The notes: generated from the sequence alone by a model not told the origin. 49,230 bases of DNA from a candidate division WOR-3 bacterium (GCA_039801905.1 JBDRVQ010000010.1:1-49230); one strand, 5' to 3'; shown: positions 1 to 7,948, counted from the first letter of the stretch. Numbers and translations are program-made.

Positions 1-2
1 AG

Positions 3-71
3 GCGCTCCCTTACTGCCGCTACTGTATTAAATGCCAGAAGATTTTGGAAGCGAAGCAGGGCGAAAAATAG
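3..71 (+). CDS. C-terminus of DksA/TraR-type zinc-finger protein (partial)
   Basis: Only the last 22 codons are inside the window. They read ALPYCRYCIKCQKILEAK and then stop at TAG. The LPYxRYCIKCQ ending with a CxxC pair is characteristic of the C4 zinc finger of DksA/TraR-family proteins, which bind in the RNA polymerase secondary channel. The other half of the zinc site lies upstream of the window. There is an extra Cys just before RYC. The reading frame overlaps the 5' end of truA by about 40 bases, so the two genes are probably co-transcribed. The family call rests on a short tail and is moderately secure. Confidence 0.6.
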   Translation, partial: ALPYCRYCIKCQKILEAKQGEK

Positions 72-793
72 CCAATCGTTTTAATCTCCTTTTAGAATTA
101 GAGTTTGATGGCGAAGGTTTCTTTGGCTGGCAGAAACAGCCAAAGAGAAGGACCGTCCAAGGAGAATTAGAAAAGGTCTTAGAAATAATCTTTCAAAAAA
201 AGATTAAAACGACCGGTGTTAGCCGATTGGACCGGGGAGTTAGTGCTTTTTCTTTCTTCGTTAACTTCCAATGCCCGAAGGCTTTACCCCTGGCGAGATT
301 AAAGAAGGCATTAAACTCCCTTTTGCCCCGGGATATCTATGTGAAAAGGATTGGAATAAAAGGAGATGATTTTTCTGCGCGCCGGGCAGCGAAGAGTAAA
401 GTCTACGAATATCATATCTTCTTTGGTCGTTCCCCATTAAAAAGAGAGAGAGTCTGGGAGTTAGAATACAAAATTGACGAAGAAAAAATGAGAGAGGCTC
501 TAAGTCTATTCTTAGGAAAAAGGGATTTTGCCCCTTTTGTTAAAAAAGAAGGAAAAGGGATTTGCGAATTGAAAGAGATAGAGGTAAAGAAAAGAGGAAA
601 GGAGTTAATAATAAAAATTGAAGGGGACAGGTTTCTTTATAAGATGGTGCGGAGGATTGTTGGGGCATTAGTTGATTATGCCCGGGGAAAGATTACTAAA
701 GAAGATATTATAAACGCCTTAGAAGGCAAACCCCACCGGCCATTTCTCACCGCCCCTCCTCAAGGATTATTTTTAAGAAAAGTTAAATTTTAA
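32..793 (+). CDS. truA: tRNA pseudouridine synthase A
   Basis: TruA converts uridines 38-40 of the tRNA anticodon arm to pseudouridine in the cytosol. The protein has the N-terminal LELEFDGEGFFGWQKQP block and the SRLDRGVSAF segment, which corresponds to the family's RTDxGVxA motif and contains the catalytic Asp. The second-domain RFLYKMVRRIVGAL motif near residue 210 is also present. Length (253 aa) is normal. The ATG at 32 lies inside the upstream gene and is the only ATG before the conserved core, so the exact start is uncertain; the first 15 residues are not family-like. No terminator is visible directly after the stop. Confidence 0.92.
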   Translation: MPEDFGSEAGRKIANRFNLLLELEFDGEGFFGWQKQPKRRTVQGELEKVLEIIFQKKIKTTGVSRLDRGVSAFSFFVNFQCPKALPLARLKKALNSLLPRDIYVKRIGIKGDDFSARRAAKSKVYEYHIFFGRSPLKRERVWELEYKIDEEKMREALSLFLGKRDFAPFVKKEGKGICELKEIEVKKRGKELIIKIEGDRFLYKMVRRIVGALVDYARGKITKEDIINALEGKPHRPFLTAPPQGLFLRKVKF

Positions 794-830
794 TTTGCCT
801 TTTTACAACAAAATTTGCCTAAATGCAACA
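794..830. promoter_or_regulatory. Tandem 20-bp repeat, possible activator (enhancer) sites
   Basis: TTTGCCT occurs at 794-800 and 814-820, and CAACA at 806-810 and 826-830. This gives two copies of a TTTGCCT-N5-CAACA site exactly 20 bp apart, about two helical turns. The second copy has inner dyad symmetry (TTGC-N6-GCAA). The pair lies about 80-115 bp upstream of the sigma-54-type promoter at 911-928, the usual distance for NtrC-family activator sites. Function is inferred from position and symmetry only. Confidence 0.45.
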
Positions 831-910
831 TTTTATTTTTTAACCTACCCTCTAATTCCCTAACTATTTAATTTTCAATAACTTAAAACTAAGGTAAAGA
901 GCTATTCATT

Positions 911-928
911 TTGGCACAGACTTTGCTT
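911..928 (+). promoter_or_regulatory. Sigma-54 (-24/-12) promoter
   Basis: The sequence TTGGCACAGACTTTGCTT has the GG and GC elements 12 bp apart and matches the YTGGCACR-N4-TTGCW consensus for RpoN promoters almost perfectly. Transcription would start near 938, giving a leader of about 140 nt that includes the pseudoknot at 1009-1065. It is the only well-spaced RpoN site I found in the intergenic regions, and a sigma-54 activator gene lies 5 kb downstream. Confidence 0.7.
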
Positions 929-1008
929 ATTAACCTATGTATGAGAATATTAAAAGCAAAATCGGTTAAAAGAGGAAATGGGAAACTTTCTCTCTCCTAT
1001 AAATTACT

Positions 1009-1067
1009 GGCGGCACCGAGCCAAGGACGAGAAAAAAATACCCCTCTGGTGCCCAAGGGTTATTTTT
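1009..1067 (+). ncRNA. Pseudoknot leader, copy 1 (candidate cis-regulatory RNA)
   Basis: Stem 1 pairs GGCACC (1012-1017) with GGTGCC (1048-1053). Stem 2 pairs ATACCC (1038-1043) with GGGTTAT (1057-1063), with one bulged base. The strands interleave, so this is an H-type pseudoknot. The loop between the two 5' strands starts with GAGCCAAGGACGAGAA, identical to copy 2 at 1594-1650. The second strand of stem 2 ends only about 8 nt before the GGAGGTGA ribosome-binding site (1071-1078) of the next gene, so folding could control access to it. I do not recognise it as a known riboswitch class. Confidence 0.6.
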
Positions 1068-1081
1068 AGCGGAGGTGAAAG

Positions 1082-1561
1082 ATGTTTAAGAAATTATTAG
1101 CAGTAGCATTAATTACAAGTTGTATGTTTGCACAAGGGGTAGAGAAGAAAGATGACACCCGAAATTCGGCGAACCCGAAAACCGAAGAAGAAACCTCTAT
1201 GGGTTTTAAAGCCGGTATAGGAAATGGATTTTGTAATGTAGGGGTTAGTTATAATGACAAAGGGGAGATTTCTGTCTCAGGTGGTTGTGGGGGTATCCAA
1301 GGAACTGTCTACGGAAACCATAATAACGGCAACGTTGGGGGATGTATAGGCGTAGGAGCCGAGATTAGAACTGTTACTGGTGGGGTTGGTGGTTCAGTAT
1401 CAGTTTGTGTAGATAAGGAAGAAGGACTGACTCGGAGAATTACAACAAGTGTTGGGCCTATTGAGTTTACTAATACTCTTCCAGTAAAGATTGAAAATGT
1501 TCAATATAAACCACCGACTAAAGAAACCAAGAGCGATTGGGATTATACAATAAAGAAATAA
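1082..1561 (+). CDS. Exported glycine-rich protein of unknown function
   Basis: The 159-aa product starts with a signal peptide (MFKKLLAVALITSCMFAQG), with cleavage probably near residue 19. A polar Lys/Glu/Asn-rich segment follows. Residues 40-110 are rich in Gly and Val with several Cys (for example GGCGGIQGTVYGNH), consistent with a small beta-rich secreted or outer-surface domain. I do not recognise a family. A strong ribosome-binding site (GGAGGTGA) lies 4 nt before the ATG and is immediately preceded by the pseudoknot leader. It is followed by a second exported-protein gene with the same leader, so the two are probably one sigma-54-dependent operon. Confidence 0.8.
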   Translation: MFKKLLAVALITSCMFAQGVEKKDDTRNSANPKTEEETSMGFKAGIGNGFCNVGVSYNDKGEISVSGGCGGIQGTVYGNHNNGNVGGCIGVGAEIRTVTGGVGGSVSVCVDKEEGLTRRITTSVGPIEFTNTLPVKIENVQYKPPTKETKSDWDYTIKK

Positions 1562-1593
1562 AAATGAGTAAGAAAATACGGAAGGATACAAAA

Positions 1594-1650
1594 TGGCGGC
1601 ACCGAGCCAAGGACGAGAAGAGATACCCTTTTGGTGCGCAGGGTATCAAG
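1594..1650 (+). ncRNA. Pseudoknot leader, copy 2 (candidate cis-regulatory RNA)
   Basis: The first 25 nt are identical to copy 1. Stem 1 is GCACC (1599-1603) with GGTGC (1633-1637). Stem 2 is GATACCC (1622-1628) with GGGTATC (1641-1647), a perfect 7-bp helix. The loop GAGCCAAGGACGAGAA is unchanged from copy 1, while the short joining loops differ (TTTT and CA here, CTCT and CAA in copy 1). It lies in the 100-nt gap between two genes, directly before the AGGAGGG ribosome-binding site at 1652-1658. Conservation of the loop together with drift of the linkers argues for a selected RNA structure. Confidence 0.6.
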
Positions 1651-1663
1651 CAGGAGGGATAAA

Positions 1664-3166
1664 ATGCGTAGATCAATTATAATTACAGCGATACTTTGCC
1701 TTTCAACAGTAGCGTGGGCACAAATTGTATGGGAAGATGGATTCGAATCTTACCCCGTCGGTCAATTTCCAAACCCACCTTGGATACCAAGTGGAAACGG
1801 CAACTCATCCGATTGTTATGTAGACAGTACCGTCAGATATGCTGGTGTTAAGTCCCTGAAACTTTATGGAGTTGTGGGTGCATTTTGGGGTGCGCTTGCT
1901 CATCGCCCATTACAAACATCGGCTCCTTATTTAATTGAATTTATGGTCAGAAATGGTTCGGAGCAAATTCCTCCGCAAGGACACCAAGGCCGTGGAGGTT
2001 TGTCTGTGCGTACCGGACCGGATTGGACATACCCCGGTAGAGATTTTCTTAGTTTTCATAAAAACGACACCATATATGGAATGAGAGGACCTCTCCAAAC
2101 CTATTCCACTTTGACATGGTATAGAGTAAGAGTCAGATATGAAAGACCTAATCCTAACTCTGTCCGCGTAACTTATTGGATAAATGACGCAATGTATGGA
2201 CCATTTGATGACACAGCGTTTTCCTACGAAAATGACCTTAACTATGTCGACCTTACCGTAGGTGCTGGAACTGCTTGGTTTGACGAGGTTAAAATTTTTG
2301 GAGAATCAGTCCAAAGGCAGGATATAGAAGCTTGCTTTACTCAGCAATGGGGAAGTAACTTTGCTCCAATCAATATCTTCGGAAAACCAGTTAATCAGGG
2401 GCAGAGTGTTCAAGCCAGACTTTGGCCAATTGACCCATCAGGGAATCCAGGCTATTTCAGGTATTTTAGAGATTTCTTTCCGGATTCAACCGACTTCTCA
2501 TGGCGCACCCATCCAACTGGTAATCGCTGGGAACTGAACAAGAGTTTCATCTCAAGGATGTATAAAGGAGGATTGGCCGGATGGTGGGCACGGGACACGA
2601 TTTGGGTTTTCGTCCAATTCGCGGGCGCGGAAGGATATCATCCAGGTTGTGCGGGATATGTTAGAGTCCGAGGGGATAGCTGGAGAATTTCGTCAGTGAT
2701 TAGAGCTTGTATAGTAACACGAGGAGGAGGGTTCGGTTGGAGAGTAATTGGTGACACGCTCTTCGAATGGGAAGGTAGAGACGATGTCCCAGCAGCTGCC
2801 TGTCGTGAGGCAAATTGGCGGTTTTTAGTGGAGTTGGTAAGGCGGGAAGAAATGGGAATCAAAGCACCCAGTGAGAGAAGGAGAACGGAAGAAAAGGGTT
2901 CTCTTCACATCAAACCAAATCTTATCAATTCCGATGCGGTTATAGAGTTTACTGTTCCTTATCCTTCTCACATCAACTTGACAATAAGCGATATTTCTGG
3001 GAAAGTAGTCAGAAACCTTTCAGCCGGAGAAAAGATACCAGGTAGATACGGGATAAGTTGGGATGGTAAAGATGAAAGGGGCATCAATTTACCAGCCGGG
3101 ACTTACTTTGTTACCTTGACTATCAATGGGACACTTCAAACTAAAAAAGCGGTAGTTATAAAATAA
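1664..3166 (+). CDS. Exported protein with C-terminal FlgD/T9SS-type sorting domain
   Basis: A signal peptide (MRRSIIITAILCLSTVAWA) is followed by a mature region beginning QIVWEDGFESYPVGQFP, a start often seen in secreted lectin-like or carbohydrate-binding beta-sandwich domains. The last 80 residues include LTISDISGKVVRNL, YGISWDGKDERG and LPAGTYFVTL. This is the immunoglobulin-like FlgD/T9SS type A C-terminal domain used for surface sorting in Bacteroidetes-like and related phyla. The middle region (about 220-400) is unrecognised. The start is the ATG at 1664, behind AGGAGGG and followed by the signal peptide; an upstream TTG in frame lies inside the pseudoknot and is unlikely. Length is 501 aa. 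A terminator follows. Confidence 0.85.
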   Translation: MRRSIIITAILCLSTVAWAQIVWEDGFESYPVGQFPNPPWIPSGNGNSSDCYVDSTVRYAGVKSLKLYGVVGAFWGALAHRPLQTSAPYLIEFMVRNGSEQIPPQGHQGRGGLSVRTGPDWTYPGRDFLSFHKNDTIYGMRGPLQTYSTLTWYRVRVRYERPNPNSVRVTYWINDAMYGPFDDTAFSYENDLNYVDLTVGAGTAWFDEVKIFGESVQRQDIEACFTQQWGSNFAPINIFGKPVNQGQSVQARLWPIDPSGNPGYFRYFRDFFPDSTDFSWRTHPTGNRWELNKSFISRMYKGGLAGWWARDTIWVFVQFAGAEGYHPGCAGYVRVRGDSWRISSVIRACIVTRGGGFGWRVIGDTLFEWEGRDDVPAAACREANWRFLVELVRREEMGIKAPSERRRTEEKGSLHIKPNLINSDAVIEFTVPYPSHINLTISDISGKVVRNLSAGEKIPGRYGISWDGKDERGINLPAGTYFVTLTINGTLQTKKAVVIK

Positions 3167-3190
3167 CATACAGAGTTGGATAGAGGGCGA

Positions 3191-3221
3191 AGTTAGGGCG
3201 GGAGTTCTTCCCGCCTTAACT
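3191..3221 (+). terminator. Stem-loop terminator after the secreted-protein operon
   Basis: AGTTAGGGCGGGA (3191-3203) pairs with TCCCGCCTTAACT (3209-3221) around a 5-nt loop, giving a 13-bp stem with one G-U pair. The following run is TATTCTTAAG, so the U tract is weak. It separates the exported-protein genes from the kinase gene, which has its own promoter. Confidence 0.7.
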
Positions 3222-3234
3222 TATTCTTAAGATA

Positions 3235-3263
3235 TTGACATTTAGGGGTTTTTATGTTTAAAT
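3235..3263 (+). promoter_or_regulatory. Promoter of the sensor kinase gene, leaderless geometry
   Basis: TTGACA (3235-3240) is followed after 17 bp by TTAAAT (3258-3263), preceded by TG as in an extended -10. The ATG at 3270 lies 6 nt after the -10 box, so transcription should begin at or next to the start codon. No ribosome-binding site fits in the gap. Confidence 0.65.
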
Positions 3264-3269
3264 CCAATT

Positions 3270-5669
3270 ATGAGGGAAATTGGTCTTCCGTTAATTATTA
3301 TTCTAATTCCTTTTACATTCGCCTATCCAAAAGATCTACCTTTCCAATTGAAAGAAATTTGGAGGGTAAATTATGGATTAAAACCTTATGATATGAACGG
3401 CGACGGTACCGATGAGTTTCTAAACAAGGACGGTCTTCGTATCAGGCTGATGGATAATAAACTCAAAATCATTTGGGATAGAAATTATCCTCCTTCGGGT
3501 TTTGAAAGTTTTTTGACCGGAGATTTCAACAAAGACGGATTTGATGAAATATTCGCTACTATTCGCAAGGAGTCAATTGATTTTATCACCGTCTATGATG
3601 GATCAAATATTCAATTGACGCCACCTTTTTCTACAATTACTAAGGAAGATAAAAAAAGGAACTACTGGTGGTACAGAGGTGCTCGTCCCTGTGGGCTTGT
3701 TGATGCTAATGAAGACGGTTTATTAGATATAATAGTTAATTTGAGTACATATTGGGGAAAGGGTTGGAGAGGTCTAGCAGTTTTTGATTTAAAAACTGGT
3801 AAAAAACTATGGGAGTATTTAGTTGGTCCGATGGTAGGCGAAACATTTGTTGAAGATTTGAATGGTGACGGAAAACCGGAGATCTTTTTTGAAACGTCAG
3901 CCCTCTCTAACGGAGTATATGCCGACAATACTGATGATTTTCATACTTATGTAATTGTTTTAAATAATAGAGGCAAACTTCTATGGCAAAAAGAAATCGG
4001 CGGTTATTTTTCTCGTACCTTTTTGCGAGTTTCGGATTTGGATTTGGATGGGAATAAAGAAATCGTAGTCGCTTTAAGAACTATCCGACAGGTTGAAGAA
4101 AGTGACTCATTAATGATTTTTGACGGCGCTGATGGAAAAGTTAAGAAATCTATAAAAATGGGTAGTTTTATGGGATTGGAATGTGCTGATTTAAATCAAG
4201 ATGGAAAAGATGAGATTGTTGCTGGCAATCGAGATGGTGAATTAAGAGTCTTTGACCAAAACCTTAGTGTAATTTCTTCTTTTCGTAACCCAGGCGGGAT
4301 AGAATTAAAATCGGTCTTTGATACCGACGGCGATGAAAAACCGGAAATTTTTATTGTTACCGCAGATAGAAGGTTAGTAGTATTGAATGGGCGATTGAAA
4401 GAAATTGCTGAAGCAGAAATACCTATTCCTTTGAATTTTGACGATTACAACACTGAGGTAAGAGTGTCACCTGTAAAGGAAGGGATAAAGAGAAGAATCT
4501 TGTTAGGATACCCTAAAGAAGAAATGCCAGAATTAACACTCTTAGAATTGGTTCCAGCCTTCGTTGCACCTATTCCTATAATTCCTACCGTCCTTCTAAT
4601 CATTTTTGGTATTACAATTATAACACTTGCTTATCTTTATGTCAGCAAGATAATCATTCATAAAATCCAATTTCCAACAACTAATTTGTTGGAAAAGGCA
4701 AAAGAGGGATATATCATTCTGAATAAAAAAGGAAAGGTTTTGTTTGCTAATGAGACCGCTGTGAGGATTTTGGAAATTGAGAATTTGGTGGGAGCAAAGT
4801 TAAGAGAAAAATTAATCCCAGAGATAGCGGAAATAATAGAGAAAGATGAGGGACAAATAACCATTAAAAAACCAGAAGGGGAAATAGTTTTGGCTTTCAA
4901 AAGAAGTGAAAGCAAACAAGGATTTCTAATAAGAATTGAAGATATAACCAAAGCGGAATCCTTAAAAAGAATTGAAGGTTGGGCGCCAGTAGCACAAAAA
5001 TTAGCACACGGTATTAAGAATCCACTCTCAACTATTTTAGGAGCGGTTGAACAGATTGAAATTAAATGCGAAGACGAAAAGATTAAGAAATACCTCGGCT
5101 ATATTAAAGATGAAGTTACAAACTTAAAGAAAATGGCTGATGCCTTTATGCGCTTTACGAAAATAGTACCACCAGTTTTAGTACCCAAAAGTATCAACGA
5201 GGTCATTAAAAAGGTAATAGGAAAATACGAGACAGGACTTGCGGAAAATATTACAATAAAATGCGAACTGGATGGAAAATTACCCCTCATTAATTTTGAC
5301 GAGGAGGGAATCTCTAATGCCCTGAATATAATAATTGAAAATGGAATTGAGGCAGTGATAGCAAAGGGAAAAGTAAATAGAGAGGAAGGAGTTGGTATAT
5401 TGAAGATAAGAACCTTACCAATTGAGAAATTAGAAAAAGGTATTATAAAAGAATATGTGAGGATAGAAATATCAGATACCGGCACCGGAATTCCGGAGCG
5501 ATATTTGGAAAAGGTCTGTGAACCTTATTTCACCTATAACAAACCCTTAGGAACGGGTCTTGGTTTAACCTTGGCAAAAAAGATTATAGAAGACCATAAG
5601 GGTTATATTGAAATTCATAGCAAGGAAGGGGTCGGGACTGAAGTTAATGTCTACTTGCCTCTCGGCTAA
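3270..5669 (+). CDS. Sensor histidine kinase with exported FG-GAP/VCBS-like repeat region
   Basis: This is the input protein of a two-component system. A signal sequence or N-terminal membrane segment is followed by about 400 residues with repeated calcium-loop-like motifs (MNGDGTDEF, FNKDGFDEI, LNGDGKPEI, LNQDGKDEI). These are typical of FG-GAP/VCBS beta-propeller blades, so the sensor region is likely extracytoplasmic. A transmembrane helix lies near residues 430-462. A PAS domain (about 473-563) follows, then the H box (LAHGIKNPLSTILG, His580), the N box (IIIENGIEA) and the G boxes (DTGTGIP, GTGLGL). The cytoplasmic core resembles NtrB/AtoS kinases. It is 5 nt upstream of the NtrC-type regulator and clearly its partner. 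The signal sensed is unknown; a surface ligand is plausible. Confidence 0.9.
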   Translation: MREIGLPLIIILIPFTFAYPKDLPFQLKEIWRVNYGLKPYDMNGDGTDEFLNKDGLRIRLMDNKLKIIWDRNYPPSGFESFLTGDFNKDGFDEIFATIRKESIDFITVYDGSNIQLTPPFSTITKEDKKRNYWWYRGARPCGLVDANEDGLLDIIVNLSTYWGKGWRGLAVFDLKTGKKLWEYLVGPMVGETFVEDLNGDGKPEIFFETSALSNGVYADNTDDFHTYVIVLNNRGKLLWQKEIGGYFSRTFLRVSDLDLDGNKEIVVALRTIRQVEESDSLMIFDGADGKVKKSIKMGSFMGLECADLNQDGKDEIVAGNRDGELRVFDQNLSVISSFRNPGGIELKSVFDTDGDEKPEIFIVTADRRLVVLNGRLKEIAEAEIPIPLNFDDYNTEVRVSPVKEGIKRRILLGYPKEEMPELTLLELVPAFVAPIPIIPTVLLIIFGITIITLAYLYVSKIIIHKIQFPTTNLLEKAKEGYIILNKKGKVLFANETAVRILEIENLVGAKLREKLIPEIAEIIEKDEGQITIKKPEGEIVLAFKRSESKQGFLIRIEDITKAESLKRIEGWAPVAQKLAHGIKNPLSTILGAVEQIEIKCEDEKIKKYLGYIKDEVTNLKKMADAFMRFTKIVPPVLVPKSINEVIKKVIGKYETGLAENITIKCELDGKLPLINFDEEGISNALNIIIENGIEAVIAKGKVNREEGVGILKIRTLPIEKLEKGIIKEYVRIEISDTGTGIPERYLEKVCEPYFTYNKPLGTGLGLTLAKKIIEDHKGYIEIHSKEGVGTEVNVYLPLG

Positions 5670-5674
5670 ATAGA

Positions 5675-7045
5675 ATGAAAGGAAAAATTCTTATTATTGA
5701 TGATAACGAAAGATGGCGAGAGGTACTGGCTGATATTCTTTCCTCGGAAAATTATGAAGTTTTAGAAGCCGGAGAAGGAGAAGAAGGGATAAAAATGGCA
5801 AAAGAGAATGAGATAAATCTTATTCTCCTTGACCTCCGTCTTCCTGACATACCGGAAAACGACGAATTTAAGGTCTTGAAGGAAATAGTAGGGATAAAGC
5901 CTTCTCTTCCGATTGTAATGATTTCCGAATTTGGAACGATTGAAAAGGCAGTTCTTGCTACAAAACTCGGTGCCTACGATTTTATTGAAAAGCCCCCGAA
6001 CCGAGAAAAGATCTTATTGACAGTGAGAAATGCCTTGGAAAAAGAGAAGATGGAGCGGGAGATTACTCTGCTGAAAGAAGAGGTTTTTAAGAGATATCGG
6101 ATGATTGGGGTATCAAAGGAGATGATGAATATTTTTACCCTCATTGAAGATGTGGCTCCAAGGAAGGTAAGTGTGCTCATTACTGGGGAGAGTGGTGTGG
6201 GTAAGGAATTGGTTGCCCGGGCGATTCATAACCGGAGTGAGCGAAAGGATAAGCCATTTGTCAAGATAAACTGTGCGGCAATCCCTGAAGGGTTAATTGA
6301 GAGTGAATTGTTTGGCTATGAGAAGGGGGCTTTTACTGATGCCAAGATGCAAAAGAAAGGGAAATTGGAGTTAGCAGATGGCGGAACCTTATTCTTAGAC
6401 GAAATCGGGGATATGAGTCTATCCACCCAGGCAAAGTTATTAAGGGTCTTAGAAGAGGGAGAATTTGAGAGGCTCGGTTCAATTGACATCTTAAAGGTGG
6501 ATGTGCGGGTGATTGCCGCTACCAATAAAAATTTGGAAAAGGAGATGGCGGGTGGGAAATTTCGGGAGGACCTATTTTATCGGCTGAATGTGATAAGTAT
6601 CTATATCCCACCTTTAAGAGAGAGAAAGGAGGATATTCCCGTGTTAGCGGATTATTTCCTTAGTGTCGCCTGCGAAGAAAACGGTATCCCAAAGAAAACT
6701 CTCACTTCGGATGCGATTGAGTTCTTGAAGAGTCAAACTTGGAAAGGGAACTGTCGGGAGTTGAAAAACTTAATTGAGAGGGCGGCGATTCTTATTCGGA
6801 CGAGTGAAATAAGTTTTAAGGATTTGATAAAGGTTATGGAAACAGGTTATGGACCAAAGGCTTCGGATGTTGAGAAGTCTTTGAGAGAGGCACGGGATGA
6901 ATTTGAAAGAAGATATATCTTAGAATTACTCTCTAAGTATAATGGAAATTTGACCAAAACCGCAGAGGTATTAAAGATTCATCGGGCACATCTTTTCCGG
7001 CTGATGAAGCGATTGGGTATTAACCACACGTCCAATCAGGATTAA
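5675..7045 (+). CDS. Sigma-54-dependent response regulator, NtrC family
   Basis: Domains in order are a receiver domain with acidic pair D9-D10, phosphoacceptor D53 (LILLDLRLP) and the conserved Lys in FIEKP; an AAA+ domain with Walker A GESGVGKE and Walker B GGTLFLDEIGD; and a Fis-type helix-turn-helix at the C-terminus (NLTKTAEVLKIHRAHLFRLM). It should activate RpoN promoters after phosphorylation by the adjacent kinase. The sigma-54 contact loop reads GAFTDA instead of the usual GAFTGA; variants at this position occur in some activators. The most likely target in this window is the RpoN promoter at 911-928. Length of 456 aa is normal. Confidence 0.95.
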   Translation: MKGKILIIDDNERWREVLADILSSENYEVLEAGEGEEGIKMAKENEINLILLDLRLPDIPENDEFKVLKEIVGIKPSLPIVMISEFGTIEKAVLATKLGAYDFIEKPPNREKILLTVRNALEKEKMEREITLLKEEVFKRYRMIGVSKEMMNIFTLIEDVAPRKVSVLITGESGVGKELVARAIHNRSERKDKPFVKINCAAIPEGLIESELFGYEKGAFTDAKMQKKGKLELADGGTLFLDEIGDMSLSTQAKLLRVLEEGEFERLGSIDILKVDVRVIAATNKNLEKEMAGGKFREDLFYRLNVISIYIPPLRERKEDIPVLADYFLSVACEENGIPKKTLTSDAIEFLKSQTWKGNCRELKNLIERAAILIRTSEISFKDLIKVMETGYGPKASDVEKSLREARDEFERRYILELLSKYNGNLTKTAEVLKIHRAHLFRLMKRLGINHTSNQD

Positions 7046-7092
7046 TCCTGAAATTTCGTCTCCCGCCTTTTTGCGAAAATGGGGAAGGAAAA

Positions 7093-7473
7093 CTAAGAGG
7101 ATTCTAAGAACCGCCGGGCGAAGTTTAAGGCATCTTCTAAGTTATTGAATACGTAAGTCTCTTCCTCCTTTCCTAATCTCTTAATCTCAATCCCAATCTC
7201 TCCTCCCTGGGCAAACGCAGAGTCAATTATTCGGTCAATCTCTTCCCAAAGTTCAGGTAGATTATCAGTCGTCTCTTTCCAAGGTTCCAATTCTTCGTCC
7301 GCTCCTTTTACCACTTCCTGTCCGTAGATTTTAGAGAGGAGGGCGATAACCTTCGCCATCACCTTCAATTGCTGTTTCTGGAATTCCTGAGATGTGGAAA
7401 TAATCGGCTGGCGGGTTCGGACAATCCATCCGTTCTCTGCCTTTTCTATCTCAACAATTTTATTACCTGACAT
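7093..7473 (-). CDS. Conserved-looking small cytoplasmic protein, unknown function
   Basis: The product is acidic, about 126 aa, with no signal peptide or membrane segment. It begins MSGNKIVEIEKAENGWIV and ends in a helix (NNLEDALNFARRFL). The beta-strand start (ENGWIVRTRQP) and the later GGEIGIEIKRLGKEEETYVF segment suggest a small alpha/beta fold. I chose the ATG at 7473, with a purine-rich AAGAAGAAG before it; an in-frame GTG at 7506 lacks a ribosome-binding site. It converges with the sigma-54 activator gene. I do not recognise the family. Confidence 0.6.
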   Translation of the reverse strand: MSGNKIVEIEKAENGWIVRTRQPIISTSQEFQKQQLKVMAKVIALLSKIYGQEVVKGADEELEPWKETTDNLPELWEEIDRIIDSAFAQGGEIGIEIKRLGKEEETYVFNNLEDALNFARRFLESS

Positions 7474-7652
7474 CACTTCTTCTTTAATGAGGCAGGGCAG
7501 GCTCACCCGTCGGAAGCGCGGAAGCCTGCGGGGAAGGAGGTTAAATGAGAATGCGGCTTCCGATATTCCCCTTTCCTGCCTCAGTTCTTGTATTATAAGA
7601 GATAAAGTTTTTCTGTCAATATTCCATTTTACTTTTAGTTTTTGGCTCTTTT

Positions 7653-7835
7653 AGAGGAGAGGCGAGGAGGGAAAGGAGGGTGGCAGAGAGGAGGCAGGAG
7701 ATGGGGTGGAAGGAGGGAGAGAAGAGATTGGGATTAAGGGTAGGAGAGGAGGGGAAAAAGGAAGAATAGATGAAGGTGGGGAAGAAAGGAGGAGAGAGAA
7801 AGGATGAGGGATTAGGGGAGAGATTGGGGAAAAAT
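7653..7835 (+). repeat. Polypurine tract, possibly a degenerate 12-nt array
   Basis: About 180 bp are almost entirely A and G on the plus strand, with only scattered T and very few C. Several of the T residues (7681, 7729, 7741, 7777, 7813, 7825) fall on one 12-nt register, the period seen cleanly in the arrays at 21204, 35003 and 47794. The tract is not protein coding in any convincing way. Such homopurine DNA can form triplex structures. Confidence 0.5.
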
Positions 7836-7948
7836 TTGCTCCTTTTTATCCCCTAAGGATGCCGTAGAGGGAACTGACCCCCATCTTTCTTAAAAAATGA
7901 GTTTAAGTTATTGAAAATTAGAGACTTAAACCATTTTCGCCCTTAAAT

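Noticed and set aside
1012-1030. GGCACCGAG resembles the 3' hairpin of Cas9 tracrRNA
   Set aside because: Only nine bases match, the expected GTCGGTGC partner is missing, and no cas genes or CRISPR repeats occur in the window. The pseudoknot explains the sequence.
1009-1067. Guanidine-III riboswitch, because of GGACGAG
   Set aside because: In that class the long loop lies between the second strand of stem 1 and the second strand of stem 2; here it lies between the two first strands. Flanking conserved bases also differ.
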